DNA from: an uncultured Bacteroidales bacterium
Lineage (GTDB): Bacteria > Bacteroidota > Bacteroidia > Bacteroidales > P3
DNA length: 64,000 nt
Assembly (NCBI GenBank): GCA_944320465.1
Contig: CALUHO010000002.1
Location: forward strand, 1 to 64,000
Direction: 5' to 3'
Position numbers and translations under genes: made by a program. The number at the start of each line of letters is the position of its first letter. The first letter of the stretch is position 1. Under the pieces are notes generated by a model. That model was not told the origin of the DNA. It was given only the letters and a program-made list of their open reading frames with translations, and did no database searches. This document shows positions 36,666 to 47,958 of the stretch, one piece after another.

Positions 36666-38576
36666 TTACGGTAGCCTCCACGTCTCCTCGATCCGCCAAT
36701 CAGCCTCCACCTGCAAAGTCTTAGGAAAAAACCATCTCTTTTCCGGCTGGATGCCCGCTGGATAATACCCCCCGTCCCAGACCCCGTTACGGTTATCATC
36801 CCTAATCAGCACAAAACCCACCTGACCGGGAATCACATACGGGTACTCCACCCAGCCATTCCCCAGCACCGTCCGGGAAGAAATCACTTGCTTCCCATCC
36901 ACGCTTGTCATCTGGACCAGATACTGGAAACCGCTATCCAGCCCCGTCAACTGCAAGGCCACTTGCCCGTACGTTTCCAAAGCCGGAATCTTGACCAAAG
37001 CTTTTGCCGTATCCATCAGGCGGCCAAAGAAATCAGAAAAACAAGCCGAAGGTACAAAAAACGAATACTCGCATCCCGGCTTCCAGCCGTATTTCAAACA
37101 ATAACGGTTCGGCAGCACCTTTTCCAGGCACGTAGCCGCCATATCCACCGCTACCGTATCCTTGAACCCTTCCTCATCGGTATGGATTTCCAAAATAGAA
37201 GCCTTTTCCCAGTCCACCCCCACCACCGGAAAGTTGAAATCCAACAATAAACTGTCTTTGAAGAACAAAGACACAGGATTCATAGACAAACGGAAGGCTG
37301 CCGTATCCGGCTTGGCAGCCGCACCGCTCGAAGTCATCAAATCTGCCGTATCCGAGAAGGAACGGTAATGCAAGACCAAACGCAAGCCGCTAATAGCATA
37401 ATTGTCATGATAAATCTTAGCTGTCAAAGGGTCAGACTGAGGCACATACGCATACCTGAGATAAGAAGGCCAGGTCAAATCCGGCAATACCATATCTTCC
37501 TCCTGCCGTTCCCGGCGCCCCCGCCTCCTATCCTCTTGCTGAGCCGTATCGGCCTGAAAAGATTCCCATTGCTTGACCATCTCTATATCAGAATACGAAG
37601 GCAGGAACTCCAAACGCAAGCTATCCAAATCCAATGCATAATACCATGCCAGGCTTATCTCCCCGTTTTTCTCCCATTTGGCTTCCTTCAAGAACACCGA
37701 ATCCACACGGTCTTGATAAAGGTACAAGTAGCGATCCCCATGCCCGATATCCCCCACATTCAAATTCCGTTCCAAGGCTATCAATGAATCATTGGCCCTC
37801 CTGACCAACGAATCGCTCTCCTTGACTCCGGCCCTTTTGCGGAACAAGACCGGCGGCCTATAAGCCTGCGTGGGCCAGCAATCCGATGAATAAGCCAGCT
37901 TTTCCTGCGTGGGATCAACCAAGTAATCCCGGCTTTCCTCGTTCGAGACCAAGATATAATAACAGCCCTTGGCCATGTAACGGCACTGGAAATAGCCTCC
38001 CGTATCGGTCACCGCCACGTAATCGGGCAAAGCCGTCACCGGATAGCCCTCCGGCTTCTGGCTATAAAACATGACCGAAGCCGATGGCACCGGCTTCAAA
38101 TCGAACGCATCCCGGACAATGCCGTCTATCCGGCCGCTGTCCACCTTGGAGCCGGTAGAAAAGAAATACGTATAGCCGCTCAATGGCGTGGACTCGTGCA
38201 AATCGCCAATGGCATCGTTGAAATTGATAGAATAAGTCTTGCCAGGCAGCAAAGTATCCTCTATGGTCACACGCACCTGCTTCAAATGCCCCATGTAAGA
38301 CACCTTGCTCAGAAGAGGGGAAACCACAATCTTGTCGGTGGCATTCAATACCACGTATTCGTCAAAATTCAGCAGGATTTCCGTAGGCCCGTTCAGAGCC
38401 ACCCCGGTATCGCCTTCGGGCGGAAGGGCCGAAAGCAAGACAGGAGGAGCCAAATCCACAGGCCCTCCCGTAGGAGCCGACCCGTAACGGGCGCACGCCC
38501 CCAGCAGGCAGAGGCAAAAAACAATCCCAAGGCCGCCCAAGGCCAGCATCCCAGCCGTATTCCGCTTTTTTTGCAT
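36666..38576 (-). CDS. Ig-like domain lipoprotein
   Basis: Starting at the ATG at 38576 (or 38585) the product is about 636 residues with a lipoprotein signal (LALGGLGIVFCLCLLGAC). The mature start GSAPTGGPVDLAPPVLLSALPPEGDTGV and the following strands (TEILLNFDEYVVLNATDKIVVSP) match the bacterial Ig-like SbsA-type domain that opens a well-known Bacteroidota lipoprotein family. A carboxypeptidase-regulatory-like segment (about 150-220; GIVRDAFDLKPVPSASVMFYSQ) and a long beta-rich C-terminus ending VLIRDDNRNGVWDGGYYPAGIQPEKRWF follow. Function is unknown. It lies just downstream of the U32 gene on the same strand. Confidence 0.82.
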   Translation of the reverse strand: MQKKRNTAGMLALGGLGIVFCLCLLGACARYGSAPTGGPVDLAPPVLLSALPPEGDTGVALNGPTEILLNFDEYVVLNATDKIVVSPLLSKVSYMGHLKQVRVTIEDTLLPGKTYSINFNDAIGDLHESTPLSGYTYFFSTGSKVDSGRIDGIVRDAFDLKPVPSASVMFYSQKPEGYPVTALPDYVAVTDTGGYFQCRYMAKGCYYILVSNEESRDYLVDPTQEKLAYSSDCWPTQAYRPPVLFRKRAGVKESDSLVRRANDSLIALERNLNVGDIGHGDRYLYLYQDRVDSVFLKEAKWEKNGEISLAWYYALDLDSLRLEFLPSYSDIEMVKQWESFQADTAQQEDRRRGRRERQEEDMVLPDLTWPSYLRYAYVPQSDPLTAKIYHDNYAISGLRLVLHYRSFSDTADLMTSSGAAAKPDTAAFRLSMNPVSLFFKDSLLLDFNFPVVGVDWEKASILEIHTDEEGFKDTVAVDMAATCLEKVLPNRYCLKYGWKPGCEYSFFVPSACFSDFFGRLMDTAKALVKIPALETYGQVALQLTGLDSGFQYLVQMTSVDGKQVISSRTVLGNGWVEYPYVIPGQVGFVLIRDDNRNGVWDGGYYPAGIQPEKRWFFPKTLQVEADWRIEETWRLP

Positions 38577-38632
38577 TGTTCCCATTCTTATCATATCATA
38601 TTGTGCAGCTTTCCACGCAAGCCTGGTCAAAA

Positions 38633-38656
38633 CCAAATCAGTCATTAGGCTTGGGG
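38633..38656 (+). repeat. Degenerate minimal family A element
   Basis: CCAAATCAGTCATTAGGC followed by TTGGGG is one family A terminus fused to a tiny complement of the other. Flanks TCAAA (38627-38631) and TTAAA (38657-38661) match at four of five bases. It lies between the stop of the U32 gene and the start of the Ig-like lipoprotein gene. Confidence 0.6.
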
Positions 38657-38673
38657 TTAAAAACGCTTGCCCG

Positions 38674-40662
38674 TCAGACCGACCAGACCTCCATGCGGCA
38701 ATTCCGGCAATCGAACCTCAAAGCAAAACGCTCTCTCCCATGCTGCAAATACAAAGCCTGTACCTTTTCCTTCTCACGGCTTCCAGCATCATTCGGACAC
38801 AACCCCACCTGATACCGTATGCAATGCTTGCAAACCATCAGCAACCGTCCCGGCTTACGCCTGTCATCTTCCGACAGCAGCTCAAAAGCCGAAACCGGCA
38901 CTTCCAAGCCTCTCTTCCGGTAAAAACGAGCCGCATAAGAATTAGCCACGTTCCAGCGGTAAAGCGGAGCCAAATCGTCCAAATGCACAGGCGATTCCAA
39001 ATCAAGCCCTTTCCCCGCTGTCTTTCCGTCCTTTCCTGAAAACACAGGACTAAAAGCCCTTTCCCGGCAAGCATCCAGAGCTTCCGCCAACGCCCGACGG
39101 TATCCATTCAAGGCCGAAGCCGGAAGGAAATACACCGGCGAACCCACATACCGGAAAGTCAGCAAGCTGTAAGCTGTGCCGCCCAACTTGCCCATCTGGC
39201 GTTCAAAACTCTCTTTTGCCTTCTGCACCTGCACCGCTTCCGCCAGCAAAGCCTTGTCCACGGCCACGCTCGCTTCAAAACCATGTTCGTCCTGCGCCAT
39301 AAAACAAGCCTTACCGGCATCAAAAACAATCCGTATTCCAATTTTGCGCTCGCAAACAGCATCCTGCAAACGTTTCTCAAACAAAAGATTCCTATTCCGG
39401 CAAACCCATCCCCCCACCTGAGGCAACTCATCCTTTTTCCCCGACCAAGGCAGGCGAATCCAAGCTTCCCGCCCCCGCTGTTCCACCTTGGCCAATACAC
39501 CTCCCTGCAACACCCTTTGACCATCCAAATAACAAAGCCCATCGCCCGGCACAAGACCAAAATCCCGCGCCAAAGCTATTTTCAACGCAAGGCCGGCATA
39601 CCCTTGTTCCAAAGCCCGCAGGTCCTTGATGCATCCTATCTTCTCACCCACAGCCTTGGAACTGAACTCCTGCACCCATTTTTCCCTTTGGCCTCCTAAA
39701 TTAAAGGCCGTATAACTCCTGTGGAAACACTTCTGCAAATCCGGCTCGAAATCCATGCTGCTTTGCCCTTGCGAAAGACGTTCCCAGCCTTGGGCAGGCA
39801 TCGAACCATACTTTACCTCTGATCCTCCCGATGCCAAAGCAGGACGGATTCGCCCCATCGATGCATCTGCCAGCACGGCATCTATTTTCTTCCGATAGTA
39901 AGCCGTCACGTTCTTCACATAGCCGGCATCCTTCATCCGCCCCTCAATCTTGAGGCAACTGACACCTGCCCCTATCAATTCCCGAATATGATCCTCTCCC
40001 TTCAAATCCTTCATCGAAAGCAAGAAACGCTTCCGCTGCAAGACATTCCCCTCCCCGTCAAGCAAATCGTAAGGCAAACGGCAAGCCTGCGAACACTCGC
40101 CCCGGTTCCCGCTCCTGCCGTTCATGTAGCAGCCCATATAGCATTGTCCGCTATAACTAACACAGAGCGAACCATGTACAAAACACTCTATTTCGCAATC
40201 CACGCTGGCCGCAATCCGGGAAATCTCCTCTATCGACAGCTCCCGAGCCAGAACCAGACGGCTGAACCCCGCCTGTTCCAAAAAACGAGCCTTCTGCGGG
40301 CTGGCTATATGGCACTGGGTACTGGCATGAAGTTCTATTGGAGGCAACCCGGCCTCTATCAATCCCATATCCTGGATAATCAAGGCATCCACCCCCGCTT
40401 CGTATGCCTCAAAAGCCACACGCAAGGCCCCTTCCATCTCGGATTCGTAAACCAGCGTATTCAACGTCAAGAAGCAGCGGCCTCCGTAACGGTGCGCGTA
40501 CTTGGCCACACGCTCCACATCGGCCATGCTATTGGCCACCTTGGTCCTGGCACCGAAAGCCGGGCCGCCTATGTACACCGCATCCGCCCCGGCATCGATA
40601 GCCGCGCAAGCCACTTCCGCATTAGCCGCCGGAGAAAGCAGTTCTATCTTAGTTCGAGACAT
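38674..40662 (-). CDS. U32 family protein, RlhA-like (23S rRNA C2501 hydroxylation)
   Basis: The 662-residue protein has the U32 barrel (KIELLSPAANAEVACAAIDAGADAVYIGGPAFGAR) and the U32 signature ECFVHGSLCVSYSGQCYMGCYMNGRSGNRGEC with its cluster of cysteines. A middle DUF3656-like region and a Cys-rich C-terminus (CKHCIRYQVGLCPNDAG, CRNC) follow. The length and the extra C-terminal region match RlhA (YdcP, about 650 residues), which hydroxylates C2501 of 23S rRNA in E. coli, rather than the shorter TrhP (about 450). Family assignment is firm; the exact RNA target is inferred from length. Confidence 0.85.
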   Translation of the reverse strand: MSRTKIELLSPAANAEVACAAIDAGADAVYIGGPAFGARTKVANSMADVERVAKYAHRYGGRCFLTLNTLVYESEMEGALRVAFEAYEAGVDALIIQDMGLIEAGLPPIELHASTQCHIASPQKARFLEQAGFSRLVLARELSIEEISRIAASVDCEIECFVHGSLCVSYSGQCYMGCYMNGRSGNRGECSQACRLPYDLLDGEGNVLQRKRFLLSMKDLKGEDHIRELIGAGVSCLKIEGRMKDAGYVKNVTAYYRKKIDAVLADASMGRIRPALASGGSEVKYGSMPAQGWERLSQGQSSMDFEPDLQKCFHRSYTAFNLGGQREKWVQEFSSKAVGEKIGCIKDLRALEQGYAGLALKIALARDFGLVPGDGLCYLDGQRVLQGGVLAKVEQRGREAWIRLPWSGKKDELPQVGGWVCRNRNLLFEKRLQDAVCERKIGIRIVFDAGKACFMAQDEHGFEASVAVDKALLAEAVQVQKAKESFERQMGKLGGTAYSLLTFRYVGSPVYFLPASALNGYRRALAEALDACRERAFSPVFSGKDGKTAGKGLDLESPVHLDDLAPLYRWNVANSYAARFYRKRGLEVPVSAFELLSEDDRRKPGRLLMVCKHCIRYQVGLCPNDAGSREKEKVQALYLQHGRERFALRFDCRNCRMEVWSV

Positions 40663-40829
40663 ATAACTTCAGCAAACATCAAGGCCATTCCACAATCCAG
40701 CCATCCACGGCCAGCACGTTTTCCGGATTCCATCCATGCATTTCAAAATCCCCTATAGCCCGATTCCAAAAAGGAAGAACCCCTTGGGCTCACTTTTCAG
40801 AAGGTCCGGACCGCAAGGATAGCAAAAAA

Positions 40830-40866
40830 AATCGACCATATTACAAATCTGTAGCATGGTCGATTC
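40830..40866 (-). terminator. Rho-independent terminator after gldJ
   Basis: The stem ATCGACCAT / ATGGTCGAT has a loop of about 18 bases and is followed on the minus strand by eight T. It lies 24 bases past the stop at 40890. Confidence 0.85.
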
Positions 40867-40889
40867 CTTTTTATGCCGCTTGGCAAGGC

Positions 40890-42440
<1,551 letters not shown>

Positions 42441-42452
42441 TATTCTTTTTAT

Positions 42453-42498
42453 CCCGAATCCGGTCATCAGACTTGGCGAGCCTAATGACCGATTCGGG
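42453..42498 (+). repeat. 46-bp minimal family A element in the gldJ leader
   Basis: CCCGAATCCGGTCATCAGAC and its near-perfect complement face each other with almost no interior. The perfect direct repeat TTTAT lies on both sides (42448-42452, 42499-42503). The element lies between the gldJ promoter and its ATG, so the mRNA leader should fold into a ~20-bp hairpin. Confidence 0.85.
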
Positions 42499-42510
42499 TT
42501 TATGCAAGCG

Positions 42511-42540
42511 CAAAGATACTTTTTTTCCGGAAGAAACAAA
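42511..42540 (-). promoter_or_regulatory. Promoter of gldJ (TTTG-N18-TATCTTTG)
   Basis: On the minus strand TTTG (42540-42537), 18 bases, then TATCTTTG (42518-42511) is a full match to the Bacteroidota promoter pattern. The start codon is about 70 bases downstream; the intervening leader carries the 46-bp family A hairpin. Confidence 0.7.
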
Positions 42541-42541
42541 A

Positions 42542-42604
42542 AAAGCGACGTGTCATAACAGGCAATCTGCCACTTGGCATCCCTCCCTTTCTGACACGCC
42601 GCTT
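42542..42604 (-). terminator. Family B-like hairpin serving as terminator of the 42648 gene
   Basis: Arms AAAGCGACGTGTCA and TGACACGCCGCTT enclose about 36 bases that include AGGCAATCTGCC, recalling repeat family B. On the minus strand the stem is followed by a run of seven T. It lies 43 bases past the stop at 42648 and directly upstream of the gldJ -33 element. Confidence 0.75.
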
Positions 42605-42647
42605 AAAGAATGGATTCAACGCATTCTTTCAGTCTCGCCTCTTCCCC

Positions 42648-45452
42648 TTACAACTTCACGATACGTCCTACAACAACGTCCTGCATCGTATTATATACCT
42701 TATAGATATACATGCCTTCCGGCAATCTCTGAATTTGCGGCAGGCCGGAACCGGCTTCCAATTCGGCTTCCATCACCTTGGCCCCCATCATATTGAAAAT
42801 TTCAATCCGATCCAGATTCCGGCCTTCCACATGGAGCTGGTCTTTTACCGGGTTCGGGTATACCCGTACACGGAAAGCGTCCGAGGATTCATTGGCCACA
42901 TCCGGTTTCACGTAAATCTGAATTACAGTATCCTTTGTCAACGTGAATGTATAAGGCGTAGTCGCACTCATAAGCGCATTATCAGGTACGGCATAGAAAC
43001 CATCAAACAAATACCCCGATTCCGGAACGGCCGAAATAGTCAATTCCACCGGGACTTCAAGCTTTACAGGGTCATTGCCCTCTTCAAACACCGATTGATC
43101 GGTCCCTGCATAGACAACATCCCACGAATTCAGACCGCTTACAGGAATCACTACCTCAAGCGTGGCGGAATCCGCCGGATTTCGTGCAAACCGGATGCTG
43201 AAAACCGTATCCTTGACCATAGTGAAATTGAAAGGCACGGTTGCGCTCAGCAATTGGCCGTCTTCGGTATAAACGCCTTCAACATGCCCGCCGGAAACGG
43301 CCGTGGCCGAAAGGCTCAGTTCTGCAGGAAGTTCAATGGCCTTCAAATCTGTCAAGGTATCCCCGCTTTCGGCATAGGTTACTACGTAGTTTTCCACATA
43401 ATCGATGCCTTCCAGTTCTATGGTCAATGCCCCGGTCTGGCGAGCAAAACGGACATGGACAGCGGTATCGCCGGCCATATGGAACGCCAAGGGCGAAGTC
43501 CGGCCAATCAGAACGGAATCTGCCGTATAGAAACCTTCCAGGACACGGTATTGCGCCGGAATAGCGGTCAGAGTCAAATCGGCAGGGACCTCGATACGGT
43601 CCAGATCCGCAACCGTATCCCCGCTCCCGGCATAGCATACCAGCACACTGCCATCCTGCTCGGAAACGCCCGAAATTTCCAAGCTGTAGTAACGCGGAGC
43701 CAGACGGGCGGTCAAAGCGTAGTCACGCATCACGCTGTCCACTACCACCGTGTCGGTAGAAGCAAACAACGCCCCGTTTTCATACCAGCCCAGGAACTTC
43801 TCGTCTTCCGGATAGGAAACGATGAAGGTCAGGGAGTCGTAAATATCCACAATCGTACCCACGGCAAGGCTATCGGCATCGTTGTTCCTATAAACTTTCA
43901 CACTGGCTTCTTCCGATCCTTCCACGCTGTAATTAACAGCAAATTCCGTACGCTCGTCCAGCATATGCATCGTGATGGTTGTGGAAACAGCGGCATAGTT
44001 TGTGGTTCTGGCGCGGACGTAATAGGTTTTCCCAATCTTCAATTCCGAAAGATCCAAATCCCCGGATACACTGCCCTCGCCTTGCTTCTGGGAATAGAGG
44101 ACCTGGGCCGTGGAGAAGTCGTTCAAGGTGTCGGCCTCCACAATCAAAAGGTTGGAATCGGCAAAAGCGAGGTTGGAAGGATTGAACGTACCATCCAACA
44201 CAGCGTTGAAACCGATGGAAGTCCGCCCGAAAGAGATATCGTTCTTTTCCAAAGCGATGGAAACCGTGGGATTGTAGATCATCAGCATGTCATCGAGCCA
44301 AATAGTATCTGCTTTCGTTGCCGTGCTACCAGGTCCCATTCCGGGATTGATATTGGTTGTCAAGGAAACCAATATATATTCCGGCCTGTCCGACATGCCC
44401 GGTTCAAAAGGCACACTGTAACGAACCCATTCGCCTTTCGTATCCGGAAACAACTGCTGGGCTTTGGCTACCACGTGGGTTTCCATTCCCTGCTTCAAGC
44501 TGTCCACATTCGGATCCTGATAAGAAGTATCACCGTCATGAATCGTTACCGTGAGAGCCGCATACATATCGGAAGAATCCGTCACATAAAAGCCCTGAAA
44601 TAAGCCTGTAGATTGATACAGTTTGTCTGTCATCATGAATTTGACCCAGAAAGTCAAAGAGTCCGGAACTGTCGTAAACGGCAAGGCGTGGGCAGGGTCC
44701 GTCAAATCGGTGAAATTATAATTACCCGTAATATCGGCCGCCGTCATCGACCCCATGTTGATTCTTCCTGTGGTCAAATTTCCATTTGCCGGAATTCCTA
44801 AAATCTGTTTCGAATTTATCTTGGCACTCCTGCTGCCGAGAGAACCCGGACGTACATCGGAAGACTCGTGCAATTGGTCCCCCCCCATCGTAGAAAGATC
44901 CCCCCCTGCCGTCTTGAACGAATGCCAGCCCACCGGCTCGGCCACGGTTTCCCCCTCGTTCATCCAGACTTCGAAGCCCGAATTCGGAATCTGCTTTTCC
45001 GCCGCATACTCGTATTTGATACGGAACTGCAAGCTTTGCCCTACCACCGAATCCAAGAGCGTGGAACGAACCCCCACACGGTACAGATCCCCGTCGGCCA
45101 CCGTGGTCGGCACTACCCAGTTGTAAACCGTATCCTCGGCCTCGGCCAAACGAATGACCTCGGTGGTGTTCTGCATAAACGAACCTTGCGGGTCGGACAA
45201 CATCACTACAAATTCGTTTTCCGCCGCGGTATCGAAAGTGCCACTGAAGGAAATATCCACTACCAAGGTATCGAAACCGCTTCCGGGCGAGGTAATCACC
45301 ATGCCCTTGTCCACTTCCACCGTGGCCTCGAAATCAATAATCGCCTTGCTGGCAGCCTCATTACCTGCCGCGTTCTGGGAAATTCCCGCCAACGGCAACG
45401 CTCCCAGCAGCAGCCCGAAAGCCGCCCTCTTGAAACTCATCAAGTTTTTCAT
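42648..45452 (-). CDS. T9SS-secreted protein with PCMD-like domain and InlB-like repeats
   Basis: Using the ATG at 45452 (MKNLMSFKRAAFGLLLGALPLAGISQ, a signal peptide) the product is 934 residues; the frame is open to 45497. A region at about 150-400 (EKQIPNSGFEVWMNEGETVAEPVGWHSFKTAGG ... ADTIWLDDMLMIYN) resembles the Bacteroidota PCMD domain (putative carbohydrate metabolism). Four similar beta units follow (about 500-845), each with a VCYAGSGDTV / GFYTADSVL / FARQTGALTI pattern resembling the InlB B-repeat/Listeria-Bacteroides family. A sorting domain closes the protein (about 855-934; VRVYPNPVKDQLHVEG ... GRIVKL). Probably surface anchored. Confidence 0.83.
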   Translation of the reverse strand: MKNLMSFKRAAFGLLLGALPLAGISQNAAGNEAASKAIIDFEATVEVDKGMVITSPGSGFDTLVVDISFSGTFDTAAENEFVVMLSDPQGSFMQNTTEVIRLAEAEDTVYNWVVPTTVADGDLYRVGVRSTLLDSVVGQSLQFRIKYEYAAEKQIPNSGFEVWMNEGETVAEPVGWHSFKTAGGDLSTMGGDQLHESSDVRPGSLGSRSAKINSKQILGIPANGNLTTGRINMGSMTAADITGNYNFTDLTDPAHALPFTTVPDSLTFWVKFMMTDKLYQSTGLFQGFYVTDSSDMYAALTVTIHDGDTSYQDPNVDSLKQGMETHVVAKAQQLFPDTKGEWVRYSVPFEPGMSDRPEYILVSLTTNINPGMGPGSTATKADTIWLDDMLMIYNPTVSIALEKNDISFGRTSIGFNAVLDGTFNPSNLAFADSNLLIVEADTLNDFSTAQVLYSQKQGEGSVSGDLDLSELKIGKTYYVRARTTNYAAVSTTITMHMLDERTEFAVNYSVEGSEEASVKVYRNNDADSLAVGTIVDIYDSLTFIVSYPEDEKFLGWYENGALFASTDTVVVDSVMRDYALTARLAPRYYSLEISGVSEQDGSVLVCYAGSGDTVADLDRIEVPADLTLTAIPAQYRVLEGFYTADSVLIGRTSPLAFHMAGDTAVHVRFARQTGALTIELEGIDYVENYVVTYAESGDTLTDLKAIELPAELSLSATAVSGGHVEGVYTEDGQLLSATVPFNFTMVKDTVFSIRFARNPADSATLEVVIPVSGLNSWDVVYAGTDQSVFEEGNDPVKLEVPVELTISAVPESGYLFDGFYAVPDNALMSATTPYTFTLTKDTVIQIYVKPDVANESSDAFRVRVYPNPVKDQLHVEGRNLDRIEIFNMMGAKVMEAELEAGSGLPQIQRLPEGMYIYKVYNTMQDVVVGRIVKL

Positions 45453-46012
45453 TTCTGCTATTTCTGTTTTGGGTTTATTTTCTTCCATTTCCAACATGCC
45501 AGCCCAACCAGCAAAGTCCCTGCCCTATTCCTATTTATATAACGGGCATCTCGATATGGAACGGACATCTACAGACAGCTTGGAACCACCTCGCGACCGC
45601 GCCCAATCCTGTTCCAACCCTCTCTGGCAGCTTACCAAACCCGCCTCCATATACCAGCCAAGCTAAGCCCATGCCGAAAAACGCAGCAAAACTACATCCA
45701 AGATGGAGTTTCTTTTCCTGCCGCTTTACTGAAAAAATCGGCATCGCAAGCTTCAAAACCATAAAAAGATGAAAAGCAAGCATTTGCGTTAAAAAAACAA
45801 TCAACTGCATTTTCACCGAATTTACCGAAAGAAACCCCAAAACACAGTTTATAAACAATTTACGCTATCCCGAACTCAGCCTCCTCGCGCATCTTTTGCC
45901 GCTACAGGCATTCACCGGCAAGAAAATGCCTTTGTCTTTTGTCGGATTTTCTTAACTTTGCCCGCTTTGGCATGATTTGTTGAATCATCAACTTTAAAAA
46001 CCATATACGCGA
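45453..46012. other. Divergent intergenic region between the PCMD-like gene and porV
   Basis: The region separates divergent genes and carries the porV promoter near its right end. A frame on the minus strand at 45535-45858 is open but lacks any signal or family resemblance, and I do not call it. A stretch rich in A at 45700-45850 has no gene. Confidence 0.5.
45931..45960 (+). promoter_or_regulatory. Promoter of porV (TTTG-N18-TAACTTTG)
   Basis: TTTG at 45931-45934, 18 bases, then TAACTTTG at 45953-45960, a full match to the Bacteroidota promoter pattern. The predicted leader is about 45 bases. Confidence 0.7.
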
Positions 46013-47242
46013 ATGCAAAGAAAACTCTGGATCTTGCTGGCTGTGCTGTTTGCCTTGCAGCCCTGCCTGAAAGCCCAAATCAACCCCGTGACAGGCCAAT
46101 CATTAGGGGCCACGTACAACCCTATATCAACGGCTGTCCCCTTTGTCTCGCTGGCACCGGACGCCCGTTCGGCAGGGATGGGAGATGTTGGCGTGGCTAC
46201 GCCGGTCGACCTCAACTCCCAGCACTACAACGCCGCCAAATATCCCTTCATGAAAGAGGACTTTGGCTTCAGCCTCACCTACAGCCCTTGGCTTATCAGC
46301 TTGGTACCGGACATGTCTCTGGCTTACCTGACCGGAGCCTACAAATTCAAGGACGACCGCAGTGCCATTGCATTCTCCTTGCTCTATTTCTCTATGGGAA
46401 GCGTCACGTTCACCACGGAATACGGAGATGTTGGAACAGAATACAAGCCTAACGAATTTTCTATCGACCTCAGTTATTCCCGCAAGTTGATTGACGTGCT
46501 TTCCATTGCGGTAACAGGCCGCTTCATTTACTCCAACCTGACCTTGGGGCAGTATGTATCGGGCATCGACACCCGCGCAGGACTTGCCGGTGCTGCCGAT
46601 ATCGGTTTGTACTACAACCAGGATTTCGACCTCAAACACGGACAGGAAGGAACCCTGATGGCGGGACTGAGCATCACCAATATCGGGAACAAGCTCAGCT
46701 ACGTAAGCAATCCTACCGAAGAGGACAAGAACTTCCTGCCTGCTACCTTGCGCTTAGGGGTTGGCTTCAACTGGCATGTGGACGATTACAACAGCATCGG
46801 TTTCTACGGGGAGGTGAGCAAGCTGCTGGTTCCCACACCGCCGTTATCGTCCGGCACCACCGATACCGCCGGAAACATAATATATCTCGGCAACCCCGTA
46901 GAATGCAATGTAATGCAAGGTATCTTCCGCTCGTTTGGCGATGCCCCCGGCGGTTTCAAGGAAGAAATGCAGGAAATCATGTGGAGCCTCGGCGCGGAAT
47001 GGTGGTGGCGGGACTTGCTGGCTATCCGTACCGGTTATTTCCACGAAAGCAAATACAAGGGGGCCCGTCAGTACTTCACCTTGGGCGTGGGCTTGCGGTA
47101 CAAGATGATCGGACTGGATTTCTCTTACTTGATTCCGACCTCGCAGGTTTCGGGATCCAATCCCTTGAAGAACACCCTTCGAATCGGAGTCAACTTCAAC
47201 TTTAACCGTTCCAATCGGAACGCCAACCTGCCAACGGATTAA
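46013..47242 (+). CDS. porV: T9SS outer membrane protein PorV (LptO)
   Basis: PorV is a 14-strand outer membrane barrel that carries cargo from the T9SS translocon to the sortase PorU. The 409-residue protein has a signal peptide (MQRKLWILLAVLFALQPCLKAQ) and the PorV pattern VPFVSLAPDARSAGMGDVGVATPVDLNSQHYNAAKYPF near the N-terminus, then repeated beta-strand segments, ending GVGLRYKMIGLDFSYLIPTSQVSGSNPLKNTLRIGVNFNF. The signal peptide and length are typical. PorU is not adjacent. GldJ lies on the other strand about 3.5 kb away, and nine cargo proteins lie in the window. Confidence 0.93.
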   Translation: MQRKLWILLAVLFALQPCLKAQINPVTGQSLGATYNPISTAVPFVSLAPDARSAGMGDVGVATPVDLNSQHYNAAKYPFMKEDFGFSLTYSPWLISLVPDMSLAYLTGAYKFKDDRSAIAFSLLYFSMGSVTFTTEYGDVGTEYKPNEFSIDLSYSRKLIDVLSIAVTGRFIYSNLTLGQYVSGIDTRAGLAGAADIGLYYNQDFDLKHGQEGTLMAGLSITNIGNKLSYVSNPTEEDKNFLPATLRLGVGFNWHVDDYNSIGFYGEVSKLLVPTPPLSSGTTDTAGNIIYLGNPVECNVMQGIFRSFGDAPGGFKEEMQEIMWSLGAEWWWRDLLAIRTGYFHESKYKGARQYFTLGVGLRYKMIGLDFSYLIPTSQVSGSNPLKNTLRIGVNFNFNRSNRNANLPTD

Positions 47243-47261
47243 CCCGAAAGCCGAAAATGGG

Positions 47262-47303
47262 AAAAGGGGCTGACTTAAAATCAAAGTCAAGCCCCTTTTC
47301 TTT
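47262..47303 (+). terminator. Rho-independent terminator after porV
   Basis: The stem AAAAGGGGCTGACTT / AAGTCAAGCCCCTTTT ends in CTTT. It begins 20 bases past the porV stop and can work in both directions. Confidence 0.85.
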
Positions 47304-47358
47304 AGGCATGTTCTATAAATTCAGACTTCAGGCATCCTCGGAATCAGAACCGGGTTCA

Positions 47359-47385
47359 GCAATCTTGATGGCCGATTTGGATTTA
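47359..47385 (-). repeat. Possible decayed family A terminus upstream of ispF
   Basis: On the minus strand CCAAATCGGCCATCAAGAT resembles the family A terminus CCCAAATCGGTCATTAGAC. The region 47310-47388 is bounded by CTATAAAT and ATTTATAG. No clean target duplication remains. Confidence 0.35.
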
Positions 47386-47428
47386 TAGAAACCACCTTTA
47401 TTTGCAGTCCCAAAAACACGTAAAAATC

Positions 47429-47917
47429 ATGGAAGTCCCTTTCAGAATAGGCTACGGTTACGATGCACATGCTTTCGCGCCAGACCGTAAACTCATCCTC
47501 GGCGGTGTGGAAATCCCGCACACCCAAGGGCTTTTAGGCCATTCCGATGCCGATGTGCTGCTGCATGCGATTGCCGACGCCCTGCTCGGGGCGGCCGCCT
47601 TGGGAGACATAGGGCAGCATTTCCCGGACAAGGATCCGTCCTACAAGAACATCGACAGTACAATATTACTGAAACGCACGGCCGATTTGCTGGCATCGCA
47701 CCATTACGCCATCGGCAACATCGATGCCACCTTACGTCTCCAAAGGCCCAAAATCGCCTCCTATATCCCGCAGATGCGCCAGCGCATCGCCTCTGTCCTC
47801 GGCCTTGGCATCGACCAAGTATCCATCAAAGCCACCACCACCGAACACATGGGGTTCGAAGGCCGCGAAGAAGGAGCTTCCGCCTCGGCCGTGGCGTTGA
47901 TTTACCACCAAGACTGA
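47429..47917 (+). CDS. ispF: 2-C-methyl-D-erythritol 2,4-cyclodiphosphate synthase
   Basis: IspF cyclises 4-diphosphocytidyl-2-C-methyl-D-erythritol 2-phosphate in the MEP pathway of isoprenoid synthesis. The 162-residue protein begins [16 protein letters not shown] with metal ligands Asp12 and His14; [33 protein letters not shown] carries the third ligand His and the active-site loop, and [24 protein letters not shown] closes the family pattern. The frame is open back to 47402, but the ATG at 47429 gives the standard N-terminus. It stands between porV and the PepSY-like operon, each separated by hairpins. Confidence 0.96.
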   Translation: MEVPFRIGYGYDAHAFAPDRKLILGGVEIPHTQGLLGHSDADVLLHAIADALLGAAALGDIGQHFPDKDPSYKNIDSTILLKRTADLLASHHYAIGNIDATLRLQRPKIASYIPQMRQRIASVLGLGIDQVSIKATTTEHMGFEGREEGASASAVALIYHQD

Positions 47918-47958
47918 TTCTCCCGCTTTCCTGCTTTCAAATAAATTCCTATTTCCGG

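Noticed and set aside
42441..42539. Extended N-terminus for GldJ starting at 42539
   Set aside because: The added codons translate the family A hairpin and the promoter; the lipoprotein signal starts at 42440.
45535..45858. A 107-codon minus-strand frame in the porV upstream region
   Set aside because: It overlaps the likely promoter region, has no signal or family resemblance, and an internal hydrophobic stretch alone is not enough to call a gene.
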